From positions 1-64,000 of the forward strand of contig NZ_CP084463.1 in the NCBI RefSeq assembly GCF_020405185.1: DNA of 64,000 bases, in the 5' to 3' direction. Position 1 is the first letter of the stretch. Every line of letters starts with the position of its first letter. A program made the translations under genes and the position numbers. Origin of the DNA: Halomicrobium salinisoli (lineage in GTDB: Archaea > Halobacteriota > Halobacteria > Halobacteriales > Haloarculaceae). Below, one piece after another: positions 26,171 through 34,617 of the stretch. The notes below the pieces were generated by a model. That model ran no database searches. It worked only from the letters and a program-made list of their open reading frames with translations, and was not told where the DNA came from.

Positions 26171-27964
26171 TCAGTGGTCGCCCGGCGCGCCCCAGTCGTC
26201 CGAGCCGTCGTCGTCCGCCGACTCGGGGTCGTCGCGGTCGCCCTCCCCGTCGGCGTCGTCCCCGTCGCAGTCGCCGTCCGCCTCGTCCCCGTCGAGCTCG
26301 GCCGCCGTCGGGATGTCAGCGAGGTCCTCGTCGCTCGCGCCCTGCGGTTCGTCGTCGAGGTCCTGTTCGCCGTCGTCGTCGGCCGGGCCGACCTCGAGGG
26401 ACCCGGACGCGGCCGACGGGACGCCGCCGCCGTCCGAGAGGTCGGCGTCGGGATCCGCGGGGGCGTCGCTCTCGGGCGACAGGGGATCGGCGTCGCTGCC
26501 GCCCGCCGATCCGAGGTCGGCGGCGGGGTCGTCGACGCCGGTCGCTCCGTCCTCGGGCGTCCCGAGGTCCTCGCCCTCCGCTGCGGGCTGGTCTCCGGGG
26601 TCGGCCTCACCGTCCGCGTCGTCCCCGTCGAGGTCGTCGGCGGCCGCCTGGCTCTCGGCCAGTTCCTCCGCCAGCGCCTCGAGTTCCGCCTCGTCGACCT
26701 CGCCGTCGATGTCGCCGCTCCCGGACTGCTCGTCCCCATCGCTCGCGTCGTCGTCCCGGCCGTCGTCGTCCGCTGGACCGTCCTCGGCGGCGGCAGTGCT
26801 GTCCCCGCCGTCCGCGTCGCCGTCCGCCGCGTCGGGCGGCGCGTCGACCATGCTCGTCGGCTCGTCCGTCAGCTCGCCGGGTTCGTCGCCGCTGGCGGCC
26901 AGCTCCGCCTGGATCGCCGCCAGCTCCTCGTCGTCGATCTCGTCGTCCCCCTCGCCCTCGCCGTCCTCGCTGCCGTCGCCGTCGTCGGCCTCGGCCGCGG
27001 CGGCGACCGCCTCGTCGATGTCGGCGGCCAGGTCGTCGCCGCCGTCGTCCGGGAGGATGGACTCGTGGTCCCGGTCGGGCTCTCCGTCGGGGGGCCACTC
27101 GTCGGGGTCGATCGGCTCCCCGAGGTCGCGAGCGGTCGCCAGCGGTCGATCGGCGTCCTGCTGGAGGCCCTGGGCCTCGGCGCCGGCGCCGCTGGCGTAC
27201 TTGCTCGCGGACTGGGACAGCCAGTCGGCGGCCTGCCACAGCGCCGTCGCCTTCTGCTCGGCCTGGTCGTAGTGGCGCTCGTGGTCGGCGTCGTCGACGA
27301 ACCGGACGGCGCTGTCGAAGTGGTCCGCGGCGTCCTCGAACTCCTCGCGGGCCCGCCGGAAGTCCGACTCGGCGAGCATCCACTCCGAGTCCGAGAAGGA
27401 GCCCATGGCGCTGGTGAAGGCCCGCCGGCCCTCGGTGTAGTGGGCGTGGCCGACCCGATACCGGGCGAACGCGGTGTCGTCGCCGCCGGCGTCGGCGATG
27501 GCCGCCTTGATCTCCTCGACGGGCGGGGTCTCGCCCGGATCGCCCGTCAGCCAGGCGTAGGCGATCTCGCCCTCGGGGTCGACGACGAACACGGCCCGCT
27601 CGATCAGTGCCTGGCCGAGGTCGCCCTCCGCGGCGACGCCGTACCGCTCCGCGACCTCGCGGCGCGTGTCGGCCAGCAGCGGCAGGCGCAGGTCGTACTC
27701 GTCGGCGAAGGCGGCGTGGCTGTACAGCGTGTCGGGTCCGATCGCAAGCACCGACACGTCCTTCTGCATCGTGAAGAGGTCCAGCTCGTCGAGGTCCGAC
27801 TCCGCGCCGCAGGCGGGGTTGAAGTCGCCCGGGTAGAAGGCCACCACCACGACGTCGTCGCCGACGTACTCCGAGAGCGCCACCCGCCGGTGCTCGCCGT
27901 CGACCAGCGCTGGCAGCTCGAACCCGGGCGCCTCGTCGCCGTCCTCGATCACTGTCCAGTTCAT
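26171..27964 (-). CDS. Peroxiredoxin-like domain fused to helical and long acidic region
   Basis: A 597-residue protein. Residues 1-150 are a redoxin (AhpC/BCP-type) domain with peroxidatic Cys52 in FYPGDFNPACG; the usual Thr three residues before the Cys is Asn49. Residues 150-290 form a helical, TPR-like stretch (ARYRVGHAHYTEGRRAF and DFRRAREEFEDAADHFDSAV). The remaining 300 residues are low-complexity Asp/Glu/Gly/Ala/Ser with little predicted structure. Redoxins reduce peroxides using thioredoxin-like donors; the extra regions suggest a scaffold or surface role. No signal peptide is visible. It is divergent from tsr3 across 167 bp. Confidence 0.82.
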   Translation of the reverse strand: MNWTVIEDGDEAPGFELPALVDGEHRRVALSEYVGDDVVVVAFYPGDFNPACGAESDLDELDLFTMQKDVSVLAIGPDTLYSHAAFADEYDLRLPLLADTRREVAERYGVAAEGDLGQALIERAVFVVDPEGEIAYAWLTGDPGETPPVEEIKAAIADAGGDDTAFARYRVGHAHYTEGRRAFTSAMGSFSDSEWMLAESDFRRAREEFEDAADHFDSAVRFVDDADHERHYDQAEQKATALWQAADWLSQSASKYASGAGAEAQGLQQDADRPLATARDLGEPIDPDEWPPDGEPDRDHESILPDDGGDDLAADIDEAVAAAAEADDGDGSEDGEGEGDDEIDDEELAAIQAELAASGDEPGELTDEPTSMVDAPPDAADGDADGGDSTAAAEDGPADDDGRDDDASDGDEQSGSGDIDGEVDEAELEALAEELAESQAAADDLDGDDADGEADPGDQPAAEGEDLGTPEDGATGVDDPAADLGSAGGSDADPLSPESDAPADPDADLSDGGGVPSAASGSLEVGPADDDGEQDLDDEPQGASDEDLADIPTAAELDGDEADGDCDGDDADGEGDRDDPESADDDGSDDWGAPGDH

Positions 27965-28131
27965 TGTGGTTATCTCACTTAACAGTGTTTGAGCATCTCT
28001 GGCTCGATATCCGCCTCGTGAGTCGTCACTGCCGACTGTGAGTCCACGAGGGGTTCGCCACCGTCCAGTGCGAATATCCCGGTACAGCTACAGTCGGCAG
28101 TGTTTTCCCCGGGGACCGACTACGCCGGGGC

Positions 28132-28644
28132 GTGGAACTGCACGTCCGTTACGAGGGCGACGACGACCCCGAGAAGTGCAGCGCGCGCCGGCTCTCGCAG
28201 TTCGACCTGGCGGAACTGCACCAGTCGGCGCGGTCGACGCCGCCCGGCATCGTCCTCAACCCCTTCGCCGAGCAGGCGCTCTCGCCCGCCGACCGACGGG
28301 GCAGCGGGGCGCGTCACGACCGGCTGGTGGCGCTCGACTGCTCCTGGGAGACCGCCGAGCGGGAGGCGTTCGACCTGGAGGGGATCCACCGCTCGCTGCC
28401 CTTCCTCGTGGCCGGCAACCCGGTCAACTTCGGCAACGCCTTCCAGTTGAACACGGCCGAGGCGTTCGCCGGAGCGCTGGCCATCCTCGGGGAGCGCGAG
28501 CAGGCCGAGTCCGTCCTCGAGCCGTTCAGCTGGGGCCACACGTTCCTGGAACTCAACGAGGAGCCACTGGAGCGGTACGCCGACTGCGCGGACTCGACGG
28601 AGGTCCTCGCGGTGCAGGACGATTACCTCGCCGACGAAGAGTGA
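28132..28644 (+). CDS. tsr3: rRNA aminocarboxypropyltransferase Tsr3 (DUF367)
   Basis: A 170-residue member of the Tsr3 family, which adds the aminocarboxypropyl group from S-adenosylmethionine to a modified uridine of small-subunit rRNA. Recognised segments are [10 protein letters not shown] near the N terminus, [23 protein letters not shown], the SAM-binding [15 protein letters not shown], and [15 protein letters not shown]. The start is a GTG at 28132. Immediately downstream is a set of tandem hairpins (28646-28838). The enzyme should act on pre-ribosomal particles in the cytoplasm. Confidence 0.92.
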   Translation: MELHVRYEGDDDPEKCSARRLSQFDLAELHQSARSTPPGIVLNPFAEQALSPADRRGSGARHDRLVALDCSWETAEREAFDLEGIHRSLPFLVAGNPVNFGNAFQLNTAEAFAGALAILGEREQAESVLEPFSWGHTFLELNEEPLERYADCADSTEVLAVQDDYLADEE

Positions 28645-28645
28645 T

Positions 28646-28838
28646 ACGGTACCGCCGGCGACACGTGACGCCGTCTTGTCGGCGTCACACGCCGGAGCCG
28701 GCGTGGACGGACACGATACCGCCGGCGACACCTGACGCGCTCTCGTGCGCGTCACACATCGGAGCCGGCGTGGACGGACACGGTACCGCCGGCGACACGT
28801 GACGCTCTGTTATGAGCGTCACACGCCGGTGCCGGGGG
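28646..28838 (+). repeat. 67-bp tandem repeat forming three hairpins with compensatory changes
   Basis: Units begin at 28646, 28713 and 28780 (period exactly 67 bp; the third is partial). Each holds a perfect stem-loop: GTGACGCCG/CGGCGTCAC, TGACGCGC/GCGCGTCA, and GTGACGCTC/GAGCGTCAC, all with 6-nt loops. An outer CCGGCG/CGCCGG stem also forms in units 1 and 3. The stem bases that differ between units change on both sides, so pairing is kept. The array starts 2 bp after the tsr3 stop. Confidence 0.88.
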
Positions 28839-28893
28839 TTCTGGACGGCCAGCCACGCGCCGCCGTTTTCACTTCGCCGCCCGTACGACCGGC

Positions 28894-29100
28894 ATGGTCG
28901 ACACAGAGACGCTCAAGGAGGTCCTGCCCCACTACGTCGCGATGTTCCTGCTGGTGTTCCTCGCGCTGACGGTGGTTCGGGCCATCGTCGGCGAGATTGG
29001 GTTCTGGGCGGAACTCGTCGTCATCGCCGTCGTCGTCTTCGCCTACCGACCGGTGGTGCACCGACTCGGCGTCGCGCCCGCGGCGTGGGAACGTCGGTGA
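28894..29100 (+). CDS. Small membrane protein, function unknown
   Basis: A 68-residue protein with two hydrophobic helices, YVAMFLLVFLALTVVRAIV and FWAELVVIAVVVFAYRPVV, and a short basic C terminus. No family is recognised. The ATG at 28894 lies 55 bp beyond the tandem-hairpin array. It could be read from the same transcript as tsr3, in which case the hairpins sit in the intercistronic region. Confidence 0.65.
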   Translation: MVDTETLKEVLPHYVAMFLLVFLALTVVRAIVGEIGFWAELVVIAVVVFAYRPVVHRLGVAPAAWERR

Positions 29101-29124
29101 GCCCCGCCGGGTCGTCCGTCGCTT

Positions 29125-29580
29125 CTAGCCTCCGCCGTCCGCGTCGGGCGCGGGCGGGAGCGACGCGGTCGACAGCCAGAAGTCCGTGAACGCCTCGATC
29201 GCGTCGGCGAACGCGTCCGGGTCGACGGGCTTGATCAGGCAGGCGTTGGCGTGCGCCCGGTAGGCGTCGAGCAGGTCGTCCTCGGACTGTGAGCTGGTGA
29301 GGACGACCACCGGGATCCGCCGCAGGTCGGGGTCGCCCTTGATCGCCTCGAGGACGGCGGAGCCGCTGGTCGCTGGCAGGTTCAGATCCAGCAGGACGAT
29401 CCGGGGGCGGGGCGCGTCGCCGTACTCGCCGCGCCGGGCCAGCCAGTCCAGCGCCTCGTCGCCGGTCTGGACGACGTGGAGCCGGCCGGGGAGGTCCCGC
29501 GTCTCGAAGGCCCGCTCGATCAGGCGGACGTCGCCGTGGTTGTCCTCGACCAGCAGGACGTCCGCGTCCGCTCCCGTCAT
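29125..29580 (-). CDS. Response regulator receiver protein (single domain)
   Basis: A 151-residue stand-alone receiver domain. The phosphoacceptor is Asp65 in IVLLDLNLPATSG, the acidic pocket is formed by Glu12/Asp13 in LLVEDNHGDV, the switch Thr lies in VVVLTSSQ, and Lys117 in CLIKPVDP completes the site. No output domain is fused. It is of the Rcp1-like type, which is abundant in haloarchaea and relays signals between histidine kinases and other proteins. No kinase gene is adjacent, so its partner is encoded elsewhere. Confidence 0.93.
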   Translation of the reverse strand: MTGADADVLLVEDNHGDVRLIERAFETRDLPGRLHVVQTGDEALDWLARRGEYGDAPRPRIVLLDLNLPATSGSAVLEAIKGDPDLRRIPVVVLTSSQSEDDLLDAYRAHANACLIKPVDPDAFADAIEAFTDFWLSTASLPPAPDADGGG

Positions 29581-29785
29581 AGTACTCGCCCGTCAGGGAT
29601 GGATCGCGGGCGGGACCCGTCGCTCGCTCGCCCGCCGCGGGGAGACGGCGACCGGCGGCCGCGCGTGCGTCCGAGCAGCGTCCTCATGACGCCCTCGCTT
29701 GGGCCGACGGTCACAGGTGACTTTCGATCGGTCGCTCGCCGTCGGAGCACCGTGGCCCGGCGGCAGCGCTCTCGTCCGCGCCGAC

Positions 29786-30829
29786 TCACCAGCCGAACCC
29801 GGCGCTCTCCGCGGGCGGGGCGAGCGGGCTGGACGGGAGCCCCGACTGCGGCTCGGGGTCGTTGTACGCCGCCGGCGCGACGTCGTTGGGCGCGTCGGGG
29901 TAGCACAGCGACGCCAGCGCGTGGAGCTGGCCGCGGCCGACGCCCAGCTCGAACTGGCCGCCGCCGTAGAGGTCGATCCCCTCGCGCTCGCAGTAGTCGA
30001 TCAGCGCCAGCACCGACTCCACCGTGCCGCAACGGGACGGTTTCATGTTGAGCCACTCGGGCTCGAACGGGAGTTCCCGGACGCTCTCGACACCGGTGAT
30101 CGGGTAGTCCCAGGTGACCCTGGCCTCGTGGCCGTCGAGCACGGGCCGGGTCTCGTCGGTGAGCGCGGGGTCCTCGACCAGCGCCCCGGGGACCCCCTCG
30201 ACGACGCGGCGGTAGAAGTCGGCACCGGGCTCCACGTCGACGTCGGTACCCTCGTAGAGGCCCTTCAGGTCGACCACGCGGACGGCGTCGGTCGCCGCCA
30301 GCGTCTCGATCAGGGCCTCGTCCCACGCGGGCGTGGGATCGAGCTTGAACTCCATCTCGGGATCGACGTCGAGCCAGTCCTCCACGCGGTCGGCCGTCGG
30401 GGGGCCGTCGTCCTCCGGCAGCCGCGTCGAGACGACGAAGCGCACGGGGTCGTACTCGCGGTCGAGCGCCTCGCCCAGCGACTCCCCGGCCTGTCGCAGC
30501 GCCAGGTCCAGCGCCGCGCTCTCGAAGGCCCACCGACGGTAGTGGCGGAAGGTCTCGCGGCTCGGCGGCTCGGGCCACAGGTCCACCTCGTCGAGGCGGT
30601 CGGAGAACGAATCCAGCGTGTACTCCCCGGTCAGGTCGACGTCGAGGTCCCACAGCGGGACGTGGTCCTCGCGCTCGTAGGTCACGTCCTCGCCCCGTCC
30701 GGCCTCGTCGTCCCCCTGCAGGACGACGGTCGTGGTCGTCCGCGTGAACCCGCTGGAGGTGTCCCGCTCGCGGGCGCCCAGCTCGTAGCCCTCGACGCGC
30801 AGCGGCAGGTCGGCGACGGCGTCGTACAT
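29786..30829 (-). CDS. Enolase-superfamily-like protein
   Basis: A 347-residue protein with the overall layout of the muconate-lactonizing/mandelate-racemase branch of the enolase superfamily: an alpha+beta N-terminal capping region (to about residue 125), then a barrel with EFKLDPTP, VVDLKGLYEG, GALVEDPAL and WLNMKPSRCGT at successive strand ends. These supply candidate metal-binding Asp and Glu residues and catalytic Lys residues. Haloarchaeal relatives lack an assigned reaction. The ATG at 30827-30829 is used. About 260 bp separate it from the divergent L40e gene. Confidence 0.65.
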   Translation of the reverse strand: MYDAVADLPLRVEGYELGARERDTSSGFTRTTTTVVLQGDDEAGRGEDVTYEREDHVPLWDLDVDLTGEYTLDSFSDRLDEVDLWPEPPSRETFRHYRRWAFESAALDLALRQAGESLGEALDREYDPVRFVVSTRLPEDDGPPTADRVEDWLDVDPEMEFKLDPTPAWDEALIETLAATDAVRVVDLKGLYEGTDVDVEPGADFYRRVVEGVPGALVEDPALTDETRPVLDGHEARVTWDYPITGVESVRELPFEPEWLNMKPSRCGTVESVLALIDYCEREGIDLYGGGQFELGVGRGQLHALASLCYPDAPNDVAPAAYNDPEPQSGLPSSPLAPPAESAGFGW

Positions 30830-31090
30830 GCCTCGCGGTTCGCTCGCTCGGCAGTTAAGGGCCGGGCCTCGCGGCCCGCCTGTCGTTCGCTTCGCTCGCG
30901 ACCTCGCGGCTCACGGGTCGCTACGCTCCCCGTTCGCTATCCGTTGCCCTCGCATTGCTCGGGCAACGCTGCTCGCGTGTCGCCTCACTCCGTTCGGCTC
31001 CCGCTCGCTCGTTTCGAGGGCTCCCTGCGGTCGCCCTCGCACCCGACCCGATTCGGAAACGCTTAACCGCGCCGACGGGTACCCACGCGT

Positions 31091-31240
31091 ATGGCCAAGT
31101 TCGAGAAAGCGGAAAATCGGCTCCTGACCAAGCAGATCTGCATGCGCTGCAACGCCCGCAACTCCCAGCGGGCCGAGAAGTGCCGCAAGTGCGGCTACAA
31201 GAAGCTCCGCCCGAAGGCCGCCGAGCCGCGCAGCGCCTGA
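31091..31240 (+). CDS. rpl40e: 50S ribosomal protein L40e
   Basis: A 49-residue ribosomal protein of the large subunit with a four-Cys zinc knuckle, CMRC then CRKC, in a strongly basic chain (opening [16 protein letters not shown]). The length and sequence match archaeal L40e (eL40), the homologue of the ubiquitin-fused eukaryotic protein, here without ubiquitin. The ATG lies at 31091. It is a stand-alone gene; a family A inverted repeat follows about 100 bp after the stop. Confidence 0.96.
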   Translation: MAKFEKAENRLLTKQICMRCNARNSQRAEKCRKCGYKKLRPKAAEPRSA

Positions 31241-31340
31241 TCCGGGCCGCTTCTCAGTACCCGCGCTCTCTTTTCGTTCGATAGCCGCTGGACTCGCTGT
31301 TCGTTTTCCTGTCCGACTGGTACTACTGCCATTACAACCG

Positions 31341-31505
31341 CCAACAGCCAGAAAGCCCCCGACCGGTTCGACTCGGGGGACTCGCTGCGCGCTTCCCTCG
31401 CTACGCTCGGTCCAGTGCTTGCGTCGTCCGCCTTCGTCGAACCGGTCGCCCCTTTCAGTCCCGCCCGGCCTGGAAAACCGAACCGGTCGGGGCTTTCTGG
31501 CTGTT
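31341..31505. repeat. Family A inverted repeat, copy 2 (half-length)
   Basis: Terminal arms begin AACAGCCAGAAAGCCCC near 31343 and are mirrored at 31481-31505. Inside, the 12-bp tag CGACCGGTTCGA at 31360-31371 is complementary to 31437-31448, and half of the tag reappears beside the right terminus. The conserved CCCCTTTCAGTCCCGCCC follows the second tag but its mirror half is missing, so this copy has only one of the two lobes seen in the full elements. It lies between convergent genes (L40e and an MBL hydrolase). Confidence 0.85.
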
Positions 31506-31534
31506 CTCGAAAGCGACTGACGCTGTACCCCGCT

Positions 31535-32146
31535 CTACTCGTCGGGATACTTCGGCTCGCGCTGCTCGGCGCGCTCCAGCGCCGTCTCGACGACGTCGCG
31601 GACGTCGCCGCTGAAGGTGTCGCCGTGGCCGCTGTACATGTGCTCGACAGAATCGGGCAGTCGGTCCAGCAGGTCGCGGATGGACTGGACGAGTCGTTCA
31701 CGGGACTGGCCGGCCATGTCGGTGCGGCCGAAGCTCCCGTAGTCGAAGGCGCCGTCGTCGTGGACCACGACGTCGCCGGAGAACAGCGTCGACTCGGAGA
31801 CGTAGGCGACGTGGTCGTCGGCGTGGCCGGGCGTGTAGACGACGTCGAACGCCTCGTCGCCGATGGCGACCTCGCTACCGTCGGTCACCGGTTCGTCACG
31901 GAGCGGGTGGTCGTCGTAGGCGTACACCGTCGGGTCGAAGGCGTCGACGACGGCGTCGAGCTGCTCGACGTGGTCGCCGTGCTGGTGGGTGAGCACCACC
32001 TGGTCGAGGTCGTCGGTGTGTTCGCGGACGGCGTCGACGACGCCGTCGTAGGCACCCGCGTCGACCAGCGTCGGCGTCTCACCGAGCGCCAGGTAGGCGT
32101 TGCACGTGAACGACTCGGCCTCGGCGGTGACGGTGTGGACCTCCAT
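31535..32146 (-). CDS. MBL-fold metallo-hydrolase (glyoxalase II-like)
   Basis: A 203-residue metallo-beta-lactamase-fold protein with the binuclear metal motif THQHGDHVEQ, then YTPGHADDHVAY (third His), LFSGDVVVHDDG (bridging Asp) and MYSGHGDTFSG (last His). The small size and motif order resemble the glyoxalase II-like group of hydrolases acting on thioesters. The ATG at 32144-32146 is chosen as it opens the first strand (MEVHTVTAEAESF). It is convergent with L40e. The substrate is unproven. Confidence 0.86.
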   Translation of the reverse strand: MEVHTVTAEAESFTCNAYLALGETPTLVDAGAYDGVVDAVREHTDDLDQVVLTHQHGDHVEQLDAVVDAFDPTVYAYDDHPLRDEPVTDGSEVAIGDEAFDVVYTPGHADDHVAYVSESTLFSGDVVVHDDGAFDYGSFGRTDMAGQSRERLVQSIRDLLDRLPDSVEHMYSGHGDTFSGDVRDVVETALERAEQREPKYPDE

Positions 32147-32328
32147 GTGGGTGCCGTCGGCCGGCCGCCGCTTGTCTCTTCCGGCGACGGCGGTCGGTCT
32201 CACGCACCGCTCCGAAAACTGTCACCTCAGAGTGTCATTCGGCAGACGAATAACGCCAGCGCTGCCCGGGTAACGACGGCCAGAACCGCCGAGTGATTTT
32301 TCAGGAAGAATCACGTAGGTCTTCTCGT

Positions 32329-32511
32329 ATGGGGTTCGGGAGCTACGACGAGTCCGAACAGGAAAATCAGGAGTACGACGCCGACCTCGACGACGAGGAC
32401 GGCGTTACAGCCGCGGAAAACACCCACGACGGCGACGTCGAGTACGAGTTCACCGCCTCGAACGACGAACTTCTCGACCGTCTGGAGGACATCAAAGACG
32501 AGAACACGTGA
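32329..32511 (+). CDS. Small acidic protein, DUF5786-like
   Basis: A 60-residue, extremely acidic protein that opens MGFGSYDESEQENQ and ends with a helix LLDRLEDIKDENT. I recall this opening from a haloarchaeal family annotated DUF5786; no function is known to me. The ATG at 32329 is preferred over one 12 codons upstream because it matches that conserved opening. It has its own AT-rich upstream segment (GTGATTTTTCAGGAAG). Confidence 0.72.
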   Translation: MGFGSYDESEQENQEYDADLDDEDGVTAAENTHDGDVEYEFTASNDELLDRLEDIKDENT

Positions 32512-32590
32512 CAGCGACTGCCGTGTCTCGTCTCCGGCCGTCGCCGGCCGCGCGGTCGGCGGCGACCGGGGGACGCGGACGACAGTCCGT

Positions 32591-33148
32591 ATGAAAGCCG
32601 GGGTGCGCGCCCTCGGCGTCGCGGAGTCGTACAGCGGTGAGACGAGTACCCTCGCAGGCTCGGTCGTCCGGGCGAGCAGAGTCGTCGACGGGTTCGTTTT
32701 CGGCGAGTGTACGGTCGGCGGGAGCGACGCGACCGACGCGATCGCGGGGATGGTCCAGCGGCTGGACCGCGAGGACGTGCGCTACCTCCTCGTCTCGGGC
32801 GTTGCGCCCGCGTGGTTCAACGTGGTCGACCTGCGCCGGCTCGAGGCGGCCGTCGATCGCCCCGTCCTGTCGGTGACCTACGAGGCCAGTCCCGGGCTCG
32901 AGGGCGCCATCCGCGAGGCCTTCGACGACGAGTCGACCGTCGAGGACCGGCTGGCGACCTACCGCGCCCAGCCCGAGCGCCGGTCCGTGTCGGTCAACGG
33001 CGAGACGGTGTACGTCCGGGCGGTCGGCGTCGCCGACGGCGAGGCGGCCGACGTCGTCCGCGGGTTCACGCCCGAGGGCGGCCGGCCGGAGCCGCTGCGC
33101 GTGGCGCGGCTGGCGGCGCGCGCCGCCGAGTCGTTCCGCGGGACCTGA
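32591..33148 (+). CDS. DUF99 family protein (endonuclease V-like fold)
   Basis: A 185-residue archaeal DUF99 (UPF0215) protein: KAGVRALGVAESYSG at the N terminus, VVDGFVFGECTVGGSDATDAI, LLVSGVAPAWFNVVDL, and PVLSVTYEASPGLE. The family is distantly related to endonuclease V and may act on deaminated nucleic acids, but catalysis has not been demonstrated to my knowledge. It is followed 79 bp later by a uracil-DNA glycosylase gene on the same strand, which fits a shared repair context. Confidence 0.85.
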   Translation: MKAGVRALGVAESYSGETSTLAGSVVRASRVVDGFVFGECTVGGSDATDAIAGMVQRLDREDVRYLLVSGVAPAWFNVVDLRRLEAAVDRPVLSVTYEASPGLEGAIREAFDDESTVEDRLATYRAQPERRSVSVNGETVYVRAVGVADGEAADVVRGFTPEGGRPEPLRVARLAARAAESFRGT

Positions 33149-33227
33149 CCGCGACCGCGGTCGCGGCCGCACCGGCGGACCGGGCCGAGGCAGCATCCCT
33201 TTTGCCGGCCCGCCCCAACGCGGGGGC

Positions 33228-33815
33228 ATGGGTCACATGGACGGTCTCGAGGTGTCCGAGTGCGAGCGCTGTCCGGCGCTCGTCGAGTCCCGGTCGCGGA
33301 TCGTCAACGGCGCGGGCCCGGACGACGCCGACGTCCTCTTCGTCGGCGAGGGCCCCGGCGCGCAGGAGGACCAGCAGGGCGAGCCGTTCGTCGGCCGGTC
33401 GGGCGACGTCCTCGACGAGGCGCTGCTGGAGGCGGGGCTCGACCGCGAGAGCGTGCGCATCACCAACTGCGTGCGCTGCCGGCCGCCGGAGAACCGCGAT
33501 CCCACGAAGGAGGAGCTGAACAACTGCCGGGGCTACCTCGAGCAGGAGATCGAACTGATCGATCCCGAACTCGTCGTCCCGATCGGGAAGGTTCCCTCCG
33601 AGCACCTGCTGGAGCGGGACGTGGCCGTCACCTCGGAGGCGGGCGACCTGGTCGACGCCGAACTGGGCGGCCAGCGCCGGCACGTCCTGATCTCGGTCCA
33701 CCCGGCGGCGACGCTGTACGACCGCAGCCAGCGGGACACGTTCTTCGACACGATCGCGGCCGCCGCCGACTACACGGACGCCGAGAGCGGCCAGCAGCAG
33801 CTGGGCGACTTCTGA
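33228..33815 (+). CDS. Type-4 uracil-DNA glycosylase
   Basis: A 195-residue family 4 uracil-DNA glycosylase that removes uracil from DNA in base-excision repair. The Fe-S cluster ligands are Cys12 and Cys15 (CERC) with two later Cys in NCVRCRPP and NNCRGYL. Motif A is GEGPGAQEDQQGEPFVG and motif B is VHPAATLYDR. It starts at the ATG 33228, with a second ATG three codons later equally possible. It lies downstream of the DUF99 gene and 74 bp upstream of hisH on the same strand. Confidence 0.93.
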   Translation: MGHMDGLEVSECERCPALVESRSRIVNGAGPDDADVLFVGEGPGAQEDQQGEPFVGRSGDVLDEALLEAGLDRESVRITNCVRCRPPENRDPTKEELNNCRGYLEQEIELIDPELVVPIGKVPSEHLLERDVAVTSEAGDLVDAELGGQRRHVLISVHPAATLYDRSQRDTFFDTIAAAADYTDAESGQQQLGDF

Positions 33816-33889
33816 CCCGGCGCGAGCGGCGGCGAGGCGACGTCTGCGGGAAGGGGAAGCCACTTACCCCCGCTCGGCGAAGGGCACGT

Positions 33890-34594
33890 ATGGCCACGAA
33901 GCAGACCGCCGCCGAGGTGGTCGTCGTCGACTACGGGCTGGGGAACCTCCGGAGCGTCACCCGCGGGCTGGAGCGGGCCGACGCGGCCGTCAGGCTCACC
34001 GACGACCCCGCCGAGTTCGACGCCGCCGACGGCATCGTCCTCCCCGGGGTGGGCGCCTTCAGCGAGGGCATGGAGAACGCCGGCCCGTTCCGCGACGCGC
34101 TCGCCGAGCAGGCCGAGGCGGGCAAACCCCTGTTCGGCATCTGCCTCGGCATGCAGATGCTGCTGACCACCAGCGAGGAGGCCGCCCACGCCGGCCAGGG
34201 CGACGTCGAGGGGCTCGACCTCATCCCCGGCCGGAACGTCCGCTTCGACACCGACCAGACCGTCCCGCACATGGGCTGGAACGAACTCGACGTCCAGCGC
34301 GATCACCCGCTCGTGGAGGGGGTCGACAGCGTCGCGCCGAAGGGGCAACGAGGGAACGGAGCCGCCAGTGGCGGCTCCGTGGACGGCGAGTACGCCTACT
34401 TCGTCCACTCCTACTACGCCGAGCCCGACGACCCCGACGCCGTCGTCACGACTACCGACTACGGCGTCGACTTCCCCTCTATCGTCGCCAACGAGCGCGG
34501 CAACGTCTTCGGCACGCAGTTCCACCCCGAGAAGTCCGGCGAGACGGGGCTGCGCATTCTCCGTAACTTCGTCGACATCTGCGCGGAGCGATAG
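33890..34594 (+). CDS. hisH: Imidazole glycerol phosphate synthase, glutaminase subunit
   Basis: A 234-residue class I glutamine amidotransferase that supplies ammonia to HisF in histidine synthesis. It opens VVVVDYGLGNLRSVTRGL, has the oxyanion/Cys region LFGICLGMQMLL with the catalytic Cys, and the His/Glu pair in FGTQFHPEKSGE. About 16 extra residues (PKGQRGNGAASGGSVDG) lie in a surface loop near residue 150 and correspond to a DNA palindrome (34356-34380). Other his genes are not adjacent. The ATG at 33890 follows a short GC-rich leader. Confidence 0.93.
   Translation: MATKQTAAEVVVVDYGLGNLRSVTRGLERADAAVRLTDDPAEFDAADGIVLPGVGAFSEGMENAGPFRDALAEQAEAGKPLFGICLGMQMLLTTSEEAAHAGQGDVEGLDLIPGRNVRFDTDQTVPHMGWNELDVQRDHPLVEGVDSVAPKGQRGNGAASGGSVDGEYAYFVHSYYAEPDDPDAVVTTTDYGVDFPSIVANERGNVFGTQFHPEKSGETGLRILRNFVDICAER
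34356..34380. repeat. In-frame palindromic insertion inside hisH
   Basis: Perfect 11-bp arms ACGGAGCCGCC and GGCGGCTCCGT around the triplet AGT. It lies in the only low-complexity loop of HisH and adds Gly/Ala/Ser residues, so it looks like a small palindromic element tolerated within a coding region. Confidence 0.8.
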
Positions 34595-34617
34595 CGGAAC
34601 TGCTGGACGACTGCGGT

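Noticed and set aside
30830..31090. GC-rich, TCGC-repetitive stretch before L40e as a structured repeat
   Set aside because: Short inverted matches occur, but no consistent architecture or second copy was found; it may be only biased composition.
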